Assembly (NCBI GenBank): GCA_016719135.1
Contig: JADKAV010000007.1
Location: forward strand, 97,711-161,710
Length of the DNA stretch: 64,000 nt
Origin: Micrococcales bacterium
Lineage (GTDB): Bacteria; Actinomycetota; Actinomycetes; S36-B12; UBA10799
Reading direction: 5' to 3'
The notes under the pieces were generated by a model. The model was not told the origin of the DNA. It searched no databases and saw nothing but the letters and a program-made list of their open reading frames with translations. Below, in pieces: positions 25,835 through 36,921 of the stretch (position 1 is the stretch's first letter; every line of letters starts with the position of its first letter). The position numbers and the translations under genes were made by a program.

Positions 25835-27834
25835 ATGCGCACCCCTGAGGGTCTGCCACCGATGGGACTTCGCCGCGATCCGGACAATCCGGACCGAGCC
25901 ACCGTCAACTACTTCGCCCCCGCCGCCGATCAGGTCGTCCTCGAGCTGATGGAGAGCGGGGCCAGCATCGAACTGGAGCCCGGACCCTACGGACACTGGA
26001 TCGCAGAACTACCCGAACCCGAGCCGGGGAGCACCTACGGCTTTCGCGTCAGCGGCCCCTGGGAGCCCGAGTACGGCCTGCGGCTGAACCCGGCCCAGCT
26101 CCTCATGGACCCCTACGCCCTCGCGGTGACCGGGCAGTTGCAGGTCCATGACGCCATCCACCCGTATCGCATGGACGACCCGGATGTTCCAGACGACACA
26201 GACTCGGCTCCCTACGTTCCGCATGGCGTGTACACCAGAACCCTGGAGCCCAGTCCGAACCGGCCTCCGCGCATCCCGTGGGACCGCACGGTCATCTACG
26301 AGATGCACGTCAAGGGCTTCACCAAGCTGCATCCGGACGTGCCCGAGGAACTGCGCGGCACATACGCCGGTCTGGCCCACCCGGCGGTGGTCGACTATCT
26401 CGCCGGCCTCGGGGTGACCAGCCTGGAACTGCTCCCTGTGCAGCACTTCGTGCCCGAGCCGATGCTGCTGGGCAGCGGCCTGACGAACTACTGGGGGTAC
26501 AACCCGCTGGGCTACTTCGCCCCACATGCCGGATACGCAGCCCACGGCCAGCGGGGCCAGCAGGTGGCCGAGTTCCGGGACATGGTCGACACCCTGCACG
26601 CCGCGGGCCTGGAAGTGATCGTGGACGTCGTCTACAACCACACAGCCGAAGGCGATCACCTCGGTCCGACGCTGGCGTGGAAGGGCGCGGCCAACGCGGA
26701 CACCTACTGGATGCTCGAAGGGGGATGTACGACAACCCCACGGGGTGCGGGAATGCGATTCGCGCGGAGTCCCCCCGGATGGTGGAGCTGATCCTGTCGT
26801 CCTTGCGGTACTGGGTCACCGACCTGCACGTCGACGGGTTCCGGTTCGATCTGGCCACCACGCTGGCCCGCACCTCGCACATGGTCACGACCTGGGCCCC
26901 GGTGCTGTCGGCCATGACGGCCGATCCCGTCCTTTCACAGGTGAAGCTGATCGCCGAACCCTGGGACATCGGGATCGGCGGCTACCAGGCCGGCAACTTC
27001 CCCGGGCCCTGGGCGGAGTGGAACGACGTGTTCCGCGGGACAGTGCGCGACACGTGGCGGTCCATCAGTTCGCTGTCCGAACTCGGCGCACGGATGACCG
27101 GTTCTGCGGATCGGTTCGCACACAACGGTCGGCGGCCCTACCACTCGATCAACTACATCACCGCCCACGACGGCTTCACTTTGGCCGATCTGGTGTCTTA
27201 CAACGACAAGCACAACGAGGCCAACGGCGAGGACAACCGCGACGGCAGCGACGACAACCGCAGTTGGAACGGCGGAGTCGAAGGACCCACTGACGACCCG
27301 CAGGTTCTGGCCAACCGCCGGGCCAGGCAACGATCCCTGCTGGCCACCCTGCTGCTGAGCGCGGGGACGCCGATGATCTTGGCCGGCGACGAGGCCGGAC
27401 GCACACAGCAGGGGAACAACAATGTCTACTGCCAGGACAACGAGCTGTCCTGGACGCATTGGGACCAGCAGGACACAAGCTTGATCGAATGGACCAAGTT
27501 GTTGCTGCAGATCCGTGACCGGTACCCCGTCTTACGCCCGCAGGTCCACCCGTCACCGGAGGATCTGCACTGGTTCAGCGAGGACGCAAGCGTGCTCACC
27601 TCCGAACAGTGGAACGACCCGAACGTTCGCGTGGTGCAGGCCATGTTCGAAGGCGACCCGTCGGTTTTGCTGTGCCTGAACACCGGACCCGAGACGGTGG
27701 CCATGACGTTCCCCGTGCCCGCCCGGGTGGTACTGGCCAGCGAGGACGTGACGCTGGCCGGTGACGACCCGGCGGCCGGGGTCAAAGTCCCGGGCTACTC
27801 GATGGCCGTCGCCGAGGTGCTGCCCGACGAGTAG
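25835..27834 (+). CDS. glgX: glycogen debranching enzyme GlgX (GH13), frameshifted
   Basis: The first part (ATG 25835, about 295 codons) has the N-terminal CBM48 domain and the GH13 regions IYEMHVKGFT and VVYNHTAEGDH. The rest, from YDNPTGCGNAI at about 26727, lies in the next frame and has HVDGFRFDLAT (nucleophile Asp), LIAEPWDIG (acid Glu) and YITAHDGFTL. One base seems to be missing in the G5 run at 26720-26724. Joined, the protein is about 667 residues, normal for GlgX. The start has an AGGAGG close by. It cuts alpha-1,6 branches; glgE and glgB follow. Confidence 0.88.
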
Positions 27835-27896
27835 GCCGGGCCAGTTGTGGCCCGTAACCTGCGTTCGCCCCTACGACAACCCCCGGGCGTACGGGG

Positions 27897-27902
27897 TAGC
27901 GT
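27897..27902 (+). promoter_or_regulatory. -10 box of glgE-glgB (leaderless type)
   Basis: TAGCGT, 7 nt, then GTG at 27910, inside a 75-nt gap after glgX. Confidence 0.45.
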
Positions 27903-27909
27903 CGCAGTT

Positions 27910-29949
27910 GTGCGTGACAACTCGACCGAGGGCTCGGGCGCTCCGTCCCAAGCAGCCGAGGATTACTGGCGGAACCTGCCGTCCAACAACCTGACCCCAC
28001 CACAGACCCTCACGGGGCGCTTCACCGTGCTGGATGTGTGGCCACGGGTGGAAGGCGGCCGGCGACCGGTGAAGGCAGCCGTGGGTGAGTTGGTGATGGT
28101 CAACTGCGTGGCTTTCCGGGAGGGCCACGACCGGCTCGGGGTGGACCTGATCGCCAGCGATGGGCACGGGCGCAGTGTCCGATCCCCCATGGTTCCCCGG
28201 GACAACGGCACCGACATCTGGGATGGCAACTTCCGCCCCGACCACGAAGGCGACTGGTCGTTCAGCATCGCCACCTACAGCGACATTCTGGCCACGTGGC
28301 GCCACCGGGCCGAGATCAAGATTCCGGCGGGCGTGGACGTGGAGCTTGAACTCGAGGAGGGCGCCCGCATCCTTGCCCGCGCCGAGGTTCCCGACCGCAC
28401 AGTGTTGGACAAGGCGATCCGCGGTCTGCGCAACACCGCCCTGACACCGGCGGGACGCCTTGCCGCCGGCCTGGACGAGTCCCTGTGGAAGATGCTGCGG
28501 GAGCACCCGATCAGGGATCTGGAATCGATGTGCGGGCCGTGGCCGGTCTACGCCGACCGGCGCCGAGCATTGTTCGGCTCCTGGTACGAGCTGTTCCCGC
28601 GCAGCGAGGGATCGAGCCTGGACCCCCTGCGCAGTGGCACATTCCGCGACGCCGCGCAGCGACTGCCCGTCATCGCCGAGATGGGATTCGACGTGGTGTA
28701 TCTGCCCCCGATCCATCCCGTGGGAACGGTGAACCGCAAGGGCCCGAACAACAGCCTGACCCCCGGGCCCGGCGATCCTGGATCACCTTGGGCCATCGGC
28801 TCGGCCGACGGTGGACACGACACAGTCCACCCGGACCTGGGCACGATCGACGACTTCGACGCGTTTGTGGCCAGTACCCGGGAACTGGGCATGGAGGTCG
28901 CACTGGACCTCGCCCTGCAGGTCGCACCCGACCACCCGTGGGCGACCAGCGGCCGACCGTGGTTCACCGTGCGGGCCGATGGCAGCATCGCCTACGCCGA
29001 GAACCCCCCGAAGAAGTACCAGGACATCTACCCCATGTGGTTCGACGGGGACCCCGCCGGCCTGGTGGCCGAGGTCCTTCGCGTCATCCACTACTGGATG
29101 GATCACGGGGTGCGCATTTTCCGGGTCGACAATCCGCACACCAAACCGGTGCGCTTCTGGGACCATGTGCTCGGCGAGATCAAGCGCACCGATCCCGATG
29201 TGCTGTTCCTGGCCGAGGCGTTCACCCGCCCACCGATGATGCGTGCGCTGGCCGAAGTCGGTTTCCACCAGTCGTACACGTACTTCACCTGGCGCAACGA
29301 GAAGTGGGAACTCGAAGAGTACCTGCGTGAGCTCAGCGGACCGTCCTCGGCGTTCATGCGGCCGAACTTCTTCGTCAACACCCCCGACATCCTGCATTCC
29401 TACCTGCAGTACGGCGGCCCGGCCGCGTTCTCGATCCGGGCCACCCTGGGCGCCACCATGTCCCCCACGTGGGGCGTGTACAGCGGCTACGAATTGTTCG
29501 AGCATGTGGCCGTGCGACCCGGCAGCGAGGAGTACTTGGACTCCGAGAAGTACCAGTACCGGCCGCGCGACTGGGACAAGGCCGCCGCCGAGGGCAAGAC
29601 CCTTGCGCCGTACCTCACCATGCTCAACAAGATCCGGCGCGAACATCCAGCACTGCAACAACTGCGTCACATCGTGTTCCAGCAGATCGACAGCGACCGA
29701 ATGGTCGCATTCAGCAAGCGTGACGGAGACGACACGATCATCGTGGTCGTGACCCTCGACCCGTTCGGGCCGCGTGAGGCGACCCTGCACCTGGATATGC
29801 CGTCGCTGGGGCTGGACTGGCATGACCGATTCGTCGCACAGGACCTGATCAGCGGCCAGAGTTTCTCATGGTCGGCCACCAATTTCGTGCGACTGGATCC
29901 CCACCTGTCGTGCGCCCACATCATGTCCATTCGCCCTGGAGTCGTCTGA
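27910..29949 (+). CDS. glgE: maltose-1-phosphate maltosyltransferase GlgE (GH13)
   Basis: This 679-residue enzyme extends alpha-1,4-glucans by two glucose units from maltose-1-phosphate. The N-terminal domain contains VEGGRRPVKA; the catalytic barrel has the nucleophile Asp407 in FRVDNPHTKP and Glu436 in FLAEAFTRPPMM, with the same 29-residue spacing as characterised GlgE, and the GlgE-specific NPPKKYQDIYP. GTG 27910 is preferred because TAGCGT lies 7 nt upstream; GTG 27847 is a longer alternative. The stop overlaps the glgB ATG as TGATG. No treS, pep2 or glgA (the makers of maltose-1-phosphate) is in the window. Confidence 0.95.
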   Translation: MRDNSTEGSGAPSQAAEDYWRNLPSNNLTPPQTLTGRFTVLDVWPRVEGGRRPVKAAVGELVMVNCVAFREGHDRLGVDLIASDGHGRSVRSPMVPRDNGTDIWDGNFRPDHEGDWSFSIATYSDILATWRHRAEIKIPAGVDVELELEEGARILARAEVPDRTVLDKAIRGLRNTALTPAGRLAAGLDESLWKMLREHPIRDLESMCGPWPVYADRRRALFGSWYELFPRSEGSSLDPLRSGTFRDAAQRLPVIAEMGFDVVYLPPIHPVGTVNRKGPNNSLTPGPGDPGSPWAIGSADGGHDTVHPDLGTIDDFDAFVASTRELGMEVALDLALQVAPDHPWATSGRPWFTVRADGSIAYAENPPKKYQDIYPMWFDGDPAGLVAEVLRVIHYWMDHGVRIFRVDNPHTKPVRFWDHVLGEIKRTDPDVLFLAEAFTRPPMMRALAEVGFHQSYTYFTWRNEKWELEEYLRELSGPSSAFMRPNFFVNTPDILHSYLQYGGPAAFSIRATLGATMSPTWGVYSGYELFEHVAVRPGSEEYLDSEKYQYRPRDWDKAAAEGKTLAPYLTMLNKIRREHPALQQLRHIVFQQIDSDRMVAFSKRDGDDTIIVVVTLDPFGPREATLHLDMPSLGLDWHDRFVAQDLISGQSFSWSATNFVRLDPHLSCAHIMSIRPGVV

Positions 29950-32109
29950 TGATCCCTGTCCCCACCGAAACCCTCGCCGCCCTGGTCGACGGCACCCACA
30001 GCCAGCCCCACGCGGTCCTGGGCCCACACGCCGACGCCGATGGCGTGACCATCCGGGTGCTGCGACCCGACGCGACCGCGGTCGACGTCGTGGTCGGCGG
30101 ACAGAACCAACCGATGGAGCACGAGCACGCCGGGGTGTGGGTCACCGAGCTCGCGGGCACGGACATCCCCGACTACCGACTGGCGGTGGCCTACGGCGGG
30201 GACAAGTTGCCCGCAGACGACCCCTACCGCTTCCTTCCCACGCTCGGTGAGATCGATCAGCACCTGATCGCGGAGGGCCGCCACGAGCAGCTGTGGGACG
30301 TGCTCGGCGCGCATGAGCATCGATACGAAACGCTGAACGGTCCGGTGCGGGGGGTGGCGTTCGCGGTGTGGGCGCCCAACGCGCAGGGAGTCCGGGTGGT
30401 CGGCGACTTCAACTACTGGAACGGCACCGCCACCCCTATGCGGTCGCTGGGCAGCAGCGGGGTGTGGGAGGTGTTCGTCCCCGAGATCGGGGCGGGGACC
30501 CGCTACAAGTTCGAGATCATCGGGCGCGACGGTGTGCGCCGACTCAAGGCCGATCCGATGGCCCAGGCCACCGAGGTCCCGCCGGCCACCGCCTCCGTGG
30601 TGTTCGCCAGTGACTACGAATGGGACGACGCGACCTGGATGCAGACCCGGACCCAGCACCCGGTCCACGCCAGCCCCATGAGCATCTACGAGGTACATCT
30701 GGGTTCGTGGCGACAGGGTCTGAGCTACCGGCAGTTGGCTGAAGAGCTGACCGACTACGTCGTGGCGCACGGCTTCACCCACGTGGAGTTCCTGCCGGTC
30801 ATGGAGCATCCGTTCGGCGGGTCCTGGGGCTATCAGGTCAGCGCTTACTACGCACCCACCGCGCGCTTCGGTACCCCCGACGACTTCCGCTACTTGGTCG
30901 ACCGACTGCACCAGGCGGGGGTCGGGGTCCTGGTCGACTGGGTCCCCGCCCACTTCCCCAAGGACGACTTCGCACTGGCCCGGTTCGATGGAACACCGTT
31001 GTACGAGCACGCCGACCCGTTGCGCGGTGAACACCCGGACTGGGGCACGTACGTGTTCGACTTCGGACGCCCAGAGGTGCGCAACTTCCTGGTCGCCAAC
31101 GCCGTGTACTGGTGCGAGGAGTTCCACATCGACGGCCTGCGGGTCGACGCTGTGGCCTCCATGCTGTACCTGGACTACTCCCGCGAAGAAGGACAATGGT
31201 CGCCCAACGCCTACGGAGGCCGGGAGAACCTCGATGCGGTGCAGTTCATCCAGGAGATGAACGCCACGGTCTACAAGCGAGTGCCCGGGGCTTTCACCGT
31301 CGCCGAAGAATCCACCGCGTGGCCGGGGGTGACCAGAGCCACCCACCTCGGCGGCCTGGGTTTCGGATTGAAGTGGAACATGGGCTGGATGCACGATTCG
31401 CTGGGCTATCTGGCCCGCGAGCCGATCCACCGGCAATGGCACCACAACGAACTCACTTTCGCGCTGGTCTATGCCTGGAGCGAGAACTACCTGCTGCCGA
31501 TCTCGCACGACGAAGTGGTGCATGGAAAGGGCTCGCTGCTGGGCAAGATGCCCGGCGACCACTGGCAGAAGCGTGCCAATCTGCGAGCCTTCCTGGCCTA
31601 CATGTGGGCACATCCGGGCAAGCAATTGCTGTTCATGGGATCCGAGTTCGGCCAGGAGTCCGAGTGGTCTGAAGGCCGCAGCCTGGACTGGTGGCTGCTC
31701 GATCAGCCCGACCACGATGCGTTGAGCAGACTGGTGACCGATCTCAACGCGGTGTACCGCTCGAGTCCGGCGCTGTGGGAGCCTGGACACCGAACCGGCC
31801 GGTTTCGAATGGATCGACGCCAACGACGCAGGCGGTAACACGCTGTCCTGGATCCGGCGGGGCTCCGAGGGCGAGGTGGTGGCCTGCGTGGTCAACTTCA
31901 GCGCGGTCCCGCACCACGACTACCGGGTGGGGCTTCCGGTCGGCGGCACCTGGTCAGAAGTGATCAACACTGACGCTCTGGACTACGGCGGTAGCGGTGT
32001 CGGCAACTTCGGCGCGGTAGCGGCTGAGCAGATCGAGTGGCACGGCCGGCCATTCAGTGCGAGCTTGTCCGTGCCGCCACTGGGCGCAGTCTGGTTGCGG
32101 CCGGAGTGA
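29949..32109 (+). CDS. glgB: 1,4-alpha-glucan branching enzyme GlgB (GH13), frameshifted near the end
   Basis: The ATG at 29949 overlaps the glgE stop. The protein has two N-terminal beta domains, DGLRVDAVASMLYLDY (nucleophile), TVAEESTAWPG (acid/base) and ISHDEVVHGKGS. After ALWE the natural C-terminus (LDTEPAGFEWIDANDAGGN to PPLGAVWLRPE) continues in another frame; one extra C at 31782-31783 explains this. The corrected length is about 719 residues. If real, the shift replaces the last 110 or so residues with about 16 unrelated ones, removing the C-terminal beta domain. Confidence 0.9.
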
Positions 32110-32126
32110 GGGTACCGGCGAAATGA

Positions 32127-32179
32127 CCCGCTGGTTGCCGAACAGCCCCTCACCTACGGGCCATGTGGCAACCAACGGG
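32127..32179. terminator. hairpin between convergent glgB and helicase genes
   Basis: CCCGCTGGTTGCC and GGCAACCAACGGG pair at 12 of 13 positions, with an inner GCCC/GGGC. It starts 17 nt after the glgB stop and ends 11 nt before the helicase gene end. Confidence 0.7.
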
Positions 32180-32190
32180 CTATTGGCGCC

Positions 32191-34820
32191 CTAACCCCAT
32201 TCGGCGTACATCGCGGTGGTCAGATCCATCGGGTCCAGCCCGCGGACGGTCTCGGCAATAGCCGCACCTTCGGCCGAACCGGTGTACAGCAGTTGCCCCC
32301 GGGACACGAAGACCCGCCACTGCTCGGCGTAGGCCGTCGCCGACGCCTTGTTCACACCGAAGGCATCCGGTACCGCGTGCCACATGATCGCCCGCCCCGC
32401 GCCAAGCCTGCGGAGACGATGTACCGCGGGAAGTCCACCGGGAGCAAGATCTGCTCCACCGACTCTGCGAACACCCGCGAGGCGTCGACGGATTCCTGCT
32501 CCAGACGCAACACCCAGGAGCCATCCGGCTCGGGTTCCACGACGACCGCGGCGCCAAGGCCCGGGGCCATGGTATGCGCCACAGCCCGGCCGAACGCCAG
32601 CAGCATTCCGTCTGCACCCAGTTGTTGGCGCACGCGCCGGGCCCGCAGACCACGCACGCCACGTTCGATCGCCCAGCCCGCTGCGGCGCCGATCACCCCA
32701 GCCACCGCTACCAGATCCGGGACCTGCCCGGCGACCGCGAGTCCCCCGGCGACTCCCGCACCAACACCACCTGCAAGCCACGGGCGACCTGCCCACGACC
32801 GGACCGCCGGCTCCGGCACGCCGATCTGAGCTGCTGCTTTCTGTGCGCGGATCCGCACAGCCGCGCGGGTGAGGTCCTGATAGGGCGACCCGATCCGCCA
32901 CAGCGCTCGGGTCTGATCGATCCGGCCGGCCTGTTCGAGGGAGTCGGCGTTGATCGATGCCCGGGTCTGCGCGTCCGGCGGGGCGTACTCGTTGCATCTG
33001 GGGTCCAAATGCTCGACACCGGCAAGAATCCGTCCAGTGGCATCGGGCGAGAGATATCCACGGTGCTTGGCGACCAAGCGGCGGTAATCGAGGTCACCAC
33101 GGGGATGCTCGTCGTCGACGGTGGTGACCGACCAGATGTGCGCCACCTTGCCGGGACGCTGCGGGTCACGGCGGATGGCGCGGCCCCGGATCTGTACCAC
33201 CGCGGTGGGGGTGGTGGCGGCGGTGAGATCGATCAGGACGTTGGCCGCCGGGGCGTCCCAGCCCTCTCCGAGCAGCCCCCGGGTTCCCACCATGATGTCG
33301 ACCTCGCCGCCCAGGAAGAGGTCGGTAACATGCGGCACCCAGTCGCGCGGGCCCCAGGCTGCCTCGATCTGAGCCAGGCCGTCTTCGCGATCCACCAACC
33401 GCTGTCCGGGCTGCAAAACCGCGGAGAGGCTTTCGCGGGTGCCACCCACAGAGGCACCGGTCACCAGCACCACTGTCAGACCTGGATTGGCCGCTTGCAC
33501 CGCGGCGAGCGCCTCCCACGCCGAACCCGCCTGCTGCGCCAGCACAGATCTGGTGTCGGCCGGTGGGGTGGCCGAGGCGTTCTCAAAGTCGGTGAGCACG
33601 ACGGCGCGCAGATCGTCGCCGCGCACCAGGTACTCCTGCTCGATCAGGTATCCCGCGGCCAGTGCCTTGGACGCCGAGCGTGAGAGCACCCGGTCGACCG
33701 ATGACTGTCCTCTGCGGGCACCGTTGCGGGTCAAGGTCCAGCCCACCGACCGCAGGCCCGCGCGCAGTCGCTCCCATCCCGGCGCCGGCGGGTCAGGGGT
33801 GGCAAGGACAGTCCGGCCGTACTCGGACAGGATCGCGACCCAGTCCTCCACCTGCAGCGGCTGCCGATGCTCGTCGAGAACCCGGGCTCCCTGTGGCACG
33901 GCGATCAGTCCGTTGTACGAAGCCCGGACCAGCGCGCGGGCCAACTCCGGCCGACTGCGCTGAATGTGGCTCCAGGACACACCTTCGTGGCGAACCCACG
34001 CACTGTCGAGGTACGCAAGCAAACCGACGTCGGCGAAGTCCGGGGCCATCACCGCGGCAACCAGTTCCCGCCACCTTTGGGCACCTCGCGCCAAGTACTC
34101 ACGTTCAGCAGGGGTCGGATCCACGAACCACGCGAACTCCCGGTAGGGCGCGAGCACCGCGTCACGCACAAGGGCCGGTGTGCTCACCGAGTAGAGGACC
34201 GGGCCGAACAGCTCGTCGACCAAGGCGGCCTGTTCCGCGGACAAGCTGTCGCGAGGGGTGGCCGTGAGCGCTACGACCACGGGGCCGTCCGACCGCCCAC
34301 CGTGGGCCTGCCTGAGCACGTCGGCCAGCAGCTCGCCCCAGGTTGCCGCCAGGTGATGCGCCTCATCAAGCACGAGTGTGTAGGGCTCGCCGCCGTGGAG
34401 GCGGTCGATCATGTCGCGGGCGTTGGGGTGCAGTCGCGCCATGGGTGAGTCATCACTGTCGGCCTCGTCATCGAAGGTCGCAACCGCCTGGTAGGTCAGA
34501 ACTGTCACGTCGCAGTCCAAGCGCCGATCCGAGCCCACGGTGGGGGCATCGCCTGTCACATCCGGGTTCACTGCTGCGTGGCGCCACAGATCCATCCATT
34601 GGGCCGCGATGGCGGTGTTCGGCACCAGGACGACCAGGCGGCGTGCGACCTGCTGGGCGATGACCGATCCCAGCAAGGTCTTGCCCGCGCCCGGTGGCAG
34701 TACGAAATGGAACCGGCTTGCGTCACGATTTTGCTCGAACGCGCTCAGAGCCGCGGTCTGATGAGCCCGCAGTTCCGGGAACACCATCGACCGCATCCTG
34801 GCCGCCACGTCGGAAGTCAC
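32191..34820 (-). CDS. DEAD/DEAH superfamily II helicase with hydrophobic C-terminal segment, frameshifted
   Basis: From GTG 34820 the protein shows Walker A LPPGAGKT (residues 41-48), the DEAH motif VLDEAHHLAATW, ALTATP and the C-terminal helicase motif VQIRGRAIRR. After the helicase core comes an unusual Gly/Ala/Val-rich hydrophobic stretch (WLAGGVGAGVAGGLAVAG and VAVAGVIGAAAGWAI) that could form one or two membrane helices. Near 32391-32393 one base is missing from a G/C run; beyond it the other frame continues AIMWHAVPDAFGVN to TTAMYAEWG. Joined length is about 876. The function is unknown; it is convergent with glgB and divergent from murT. Confidence 0.82.
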
Positions 34821-34915
34821 ACACCGACAGTGGCAGACACCGACCCGACGCGCGAGGCATCCGCTGGGCTGCGTCGGACCGACCGCGTCCGCTGCCGCAT
34901 CGGGCAACGGACCGG

Positions 34916-34921
34916 TAAAGT
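34916..34921 (+). promoter_or_regulatory. -10 box of murT-gatD (leaderless type)
   Basis: TAAAGT, 7 nt, then GTG at 34929. It decides the murT start against a longer in-frame extension into the helicase gene. Confidence 0.5.
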
Positions 34922-34928
34922 CGCCGTT

Positions 34929-36200
34929 GTGACCCTGTCCGCCAGAACCCGAGCCGCCGCCCGCCTGGGTCTGCTGACCTCCTCGCTGTCGCGAAAGATG
35001 GGACGCGGCGAAGGCATGGTGATCGGTGGCCGGGTGATTCTGCGACTGGCTCCCGACGCGATCGCGGAAATGGCCCATGACCGGGTGGCCGCACTGGTGA
35101 GCGCGACGAACGGGAAGACGTCCACCACCCGACTGCTGGCAACAGCCGTCGAGCAGGCCGGACCCGTGATCAGTCAGAACACCGGGGCGAACATGACCTC
35201 CGGTGTGGCGGTCACTCTGGCCAGTGGTGACCCAGCCGCGCAGGCCGTACTCGAGGTCGACGAGGCGTACCTGCCGGCGATCTTCCGGGCCACCAAACCG
35301 CGCGTCATCATCCTGGGGAATCTGAGCCGCGACCAACTCGACCGGATGAACGAGGTCGCCATGATCGCCCGCCGCTGGCGCGACATGCTCGCCGATGCCA
35401 CCGACACCACTGTCGTGGCCAACGCCGACGATCCCTCGATCGTCTGGGCAGCCAGACATGCACCTCATGTGACCTGGGTAGCGGCCGGTCAGGTGTGGAC
35501 CGCCGACTCGGCGGTGTGCCTGGACTGCGGCTCCTTGCTGCAGCGAGACGATTCGACCTGGGGCTGCCCGAACTGCGGTTTCGCGCGACCCACTCCCACG
35601 TGGACCCTTGAATGGGTCGATGACCACGGTGTCGTCCACGGACCGCACGATCAGCGCTTCGACCTACCCCTGAGCCTGCCGGGCCGCTTCAACGCGGCGA
35701 ACGGGGCGATGGCCTTGGTGGCAACCGTCGAACTGGGGCTTGATCCGGCGGAGTCCGCGCGCCGCATGGCCACTGTGGAGTCTGTGTCGGGTCGATACGC
35801 CGTCGTCAAAGTCGGCGAACTGACCATCCGACTGCTGCTGGCGAAGAACCCTGCCGGCTGGTCGGAACTGGTCGACGTCATGCCGCCGGCACCCACCCCC
35901 GTGATCGTGACGATCAACTCGAACGCCGCCGACGGCCGCGACCCGTCCTGGCTGTGGGACGTGCCCTTCGAACGCCTGCGCGGCCGGGTGGTGGTCGCCA
36001 CTGGAGATCGCCGTCGCGACCTCGCCGTGCGATTGCTGCATGCGGAAGTGGATCACGTCGTTATCGAGGACCCCTACGCGCCCGGTGCGGAGTTGCCCGA
36101 CGGGATGCGGGAACTCGCGGTGGTTGACTGCGCCGCAACCTATACGGCTTTTCACCACCTGCGGACCTCCTCCGATCGACAGGCGGCGCGACGATCATGA
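34929..36200 (+). CDS. murT: lipid II isoglutaminyl synthase, MurT subunit
   Basis: This 423-residue protein is the Mur-ligase-like subunit that activates the D-Glu alpha-carboxyl of lipid II so that GatD-derived ammonia can amidate it. It has the P-loop VSATNGKTSTTRLL, a VDEAYLP region, a Cys4 zinc ribbon (CLDCG then CPNCG) inserted in the central domain, and the C-terminal DUF1727 domain with NSNAADGRDPSWLWD. GTG 34929 fits both the promoter and family length. The stop overlaps gatD in ATGA. Confidence 0.95.
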   Translation: MTLSARTRAAARLGLLTSSLSRKMGRGEGMVIGGRVILRLAPDAIAEMAHDRVAALVSATNGKTSTTRLLATAVEQAGPVISQNTGANMTSGVAVTLASGDPAAQAVLEVDEAYLPAIFRATKPRVIILGNLSRDQLDRMNEVAMIARRWRDMLADATDTTVVANADDPSIVWAARHAPHVTWVAAGQVWTADSAVCLDCGSLLQRDDSTWGCPNCGFARPTPTWTLEWVDDHGVVHGPHDQRFDLPLSLPGRFNAANGAMALVATVELGLDPAESARRMATVESVSGRYAVVKVGELTIRLLLAKNPAGWSELVDVMPPAPTPVIVTINSNAADGRDPSWLWDVPFERLRGRVVVATGDRRRDLAVRLLHAEVDHVVIEDPYAPGAELPDGMRELAVVDCAATYTAFHHLRTSSDRQAARRS

Positions 36201-36895
36201 ATCTGACAGTGGTTTCGGTCTATCCCACGTTGCTGGGCACCTACGGTGATGGCGGCAACGTCATGGCGCTGCGGCACCGCGCCCGCTTGCACGGCATCGA
36301 GGTGGACGTCATCAACATCGAACCGGGAGATGCGGTTCCGGAGTCCGCCGAGTTGTACGTGTTGGGTGGCGGCGAGGACAGTGCGCAAACAGCGGCCGCG
36401 AACGCACTGCGCGCCGACGGCTCGTTGAAGCGCGCCGCCGAGCGGGGTGCTGCGGTGCTGGCTGTGTGCGCCGGGTATCAGCTGCTCGGCGAGTACTTCC
36501 CCGATGCGAACAGCGCCGCCACCCCCGGCCTGGGCATCCTCGATATCCGCACCGACCGACTGCCGAAGCGCGCTGTGGGGGAACTGGCGGCGGACCCGAA
36601 GGAGCCCTTGACCCAGACCCTCACGGGGTACGAGAACCATGCCGGTGCGACCCACCTCGGCCCGAACGCCTCCGCCCTGGCCACAGTTCGCGCGGGCATC
36701 GGCAATGGTGACGGCTCCGAGGGTGCGACCACCGCCCACGTCATCGGCACGTACCTGCATGGGCCCTGCCTGGCCCGCAATCCGCAACTCGCCGACCTGC
36801 TGCTGGGATGGGCGATCGGACGCGACCTGCCCTTCATCGAAGAAGCAGAGGTGACCCAGTTGCGCGAGGAGCGTTTGCGCACCGTGCTGGGTTAG
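36197..36895 (+). CDS. gatD: lipid II isoglutaminyl synthase, GatD glutaminase subunit
   Basis: This 232-residue class I glutamine amidotransferase of the CobB/CobQ type supplies ammonia to MurT. The nucleophile Cys91 lies in LAVCAGYQLLG and His188 in GTYLHGPCLARNP. It starts in the murT stop codon (ATGA). Amidated peptidoglycan is typical of actinobacteria and needed for efficient cross-linking. Confidence 0.95.
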   Translation: MNLTVVSVYPTLLGTYGDGGNVMALRHRARLHGIEVDVINIEPGDAVPESAELYVLGGGEDSAQTAAANALRADGSLKRAAERGAAVLAVCAGYQLLGEYFPDANSAATPGLGILDIRTDRLPKRAVGELAADPKEPLTQTLTGYENHAGATHLGPNASALATVRAGIGNGDGSEGATTAHVIGTYLHGPCLARNPQLADLLLGWAIGRDLPFIEEAEVTQLREERLRTVLG

Positions 36896-36921
36896 ACGGA
36901 TCCGGGGTACTGACCCAGGAA

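Noticed and set aside
29667..31895. Open frame of 742 codons on the minus strand opposite glgB
   Set aside because: Antisense to a clear branching enzyme and without any recognisable domain.
34578..34928. Longer MurT starting upstream at 34578
   Set aside because: The extension runs antisense through the helicase gene and is not family-like; the GTG at 34929 has a proper -10 box and gives normal length.
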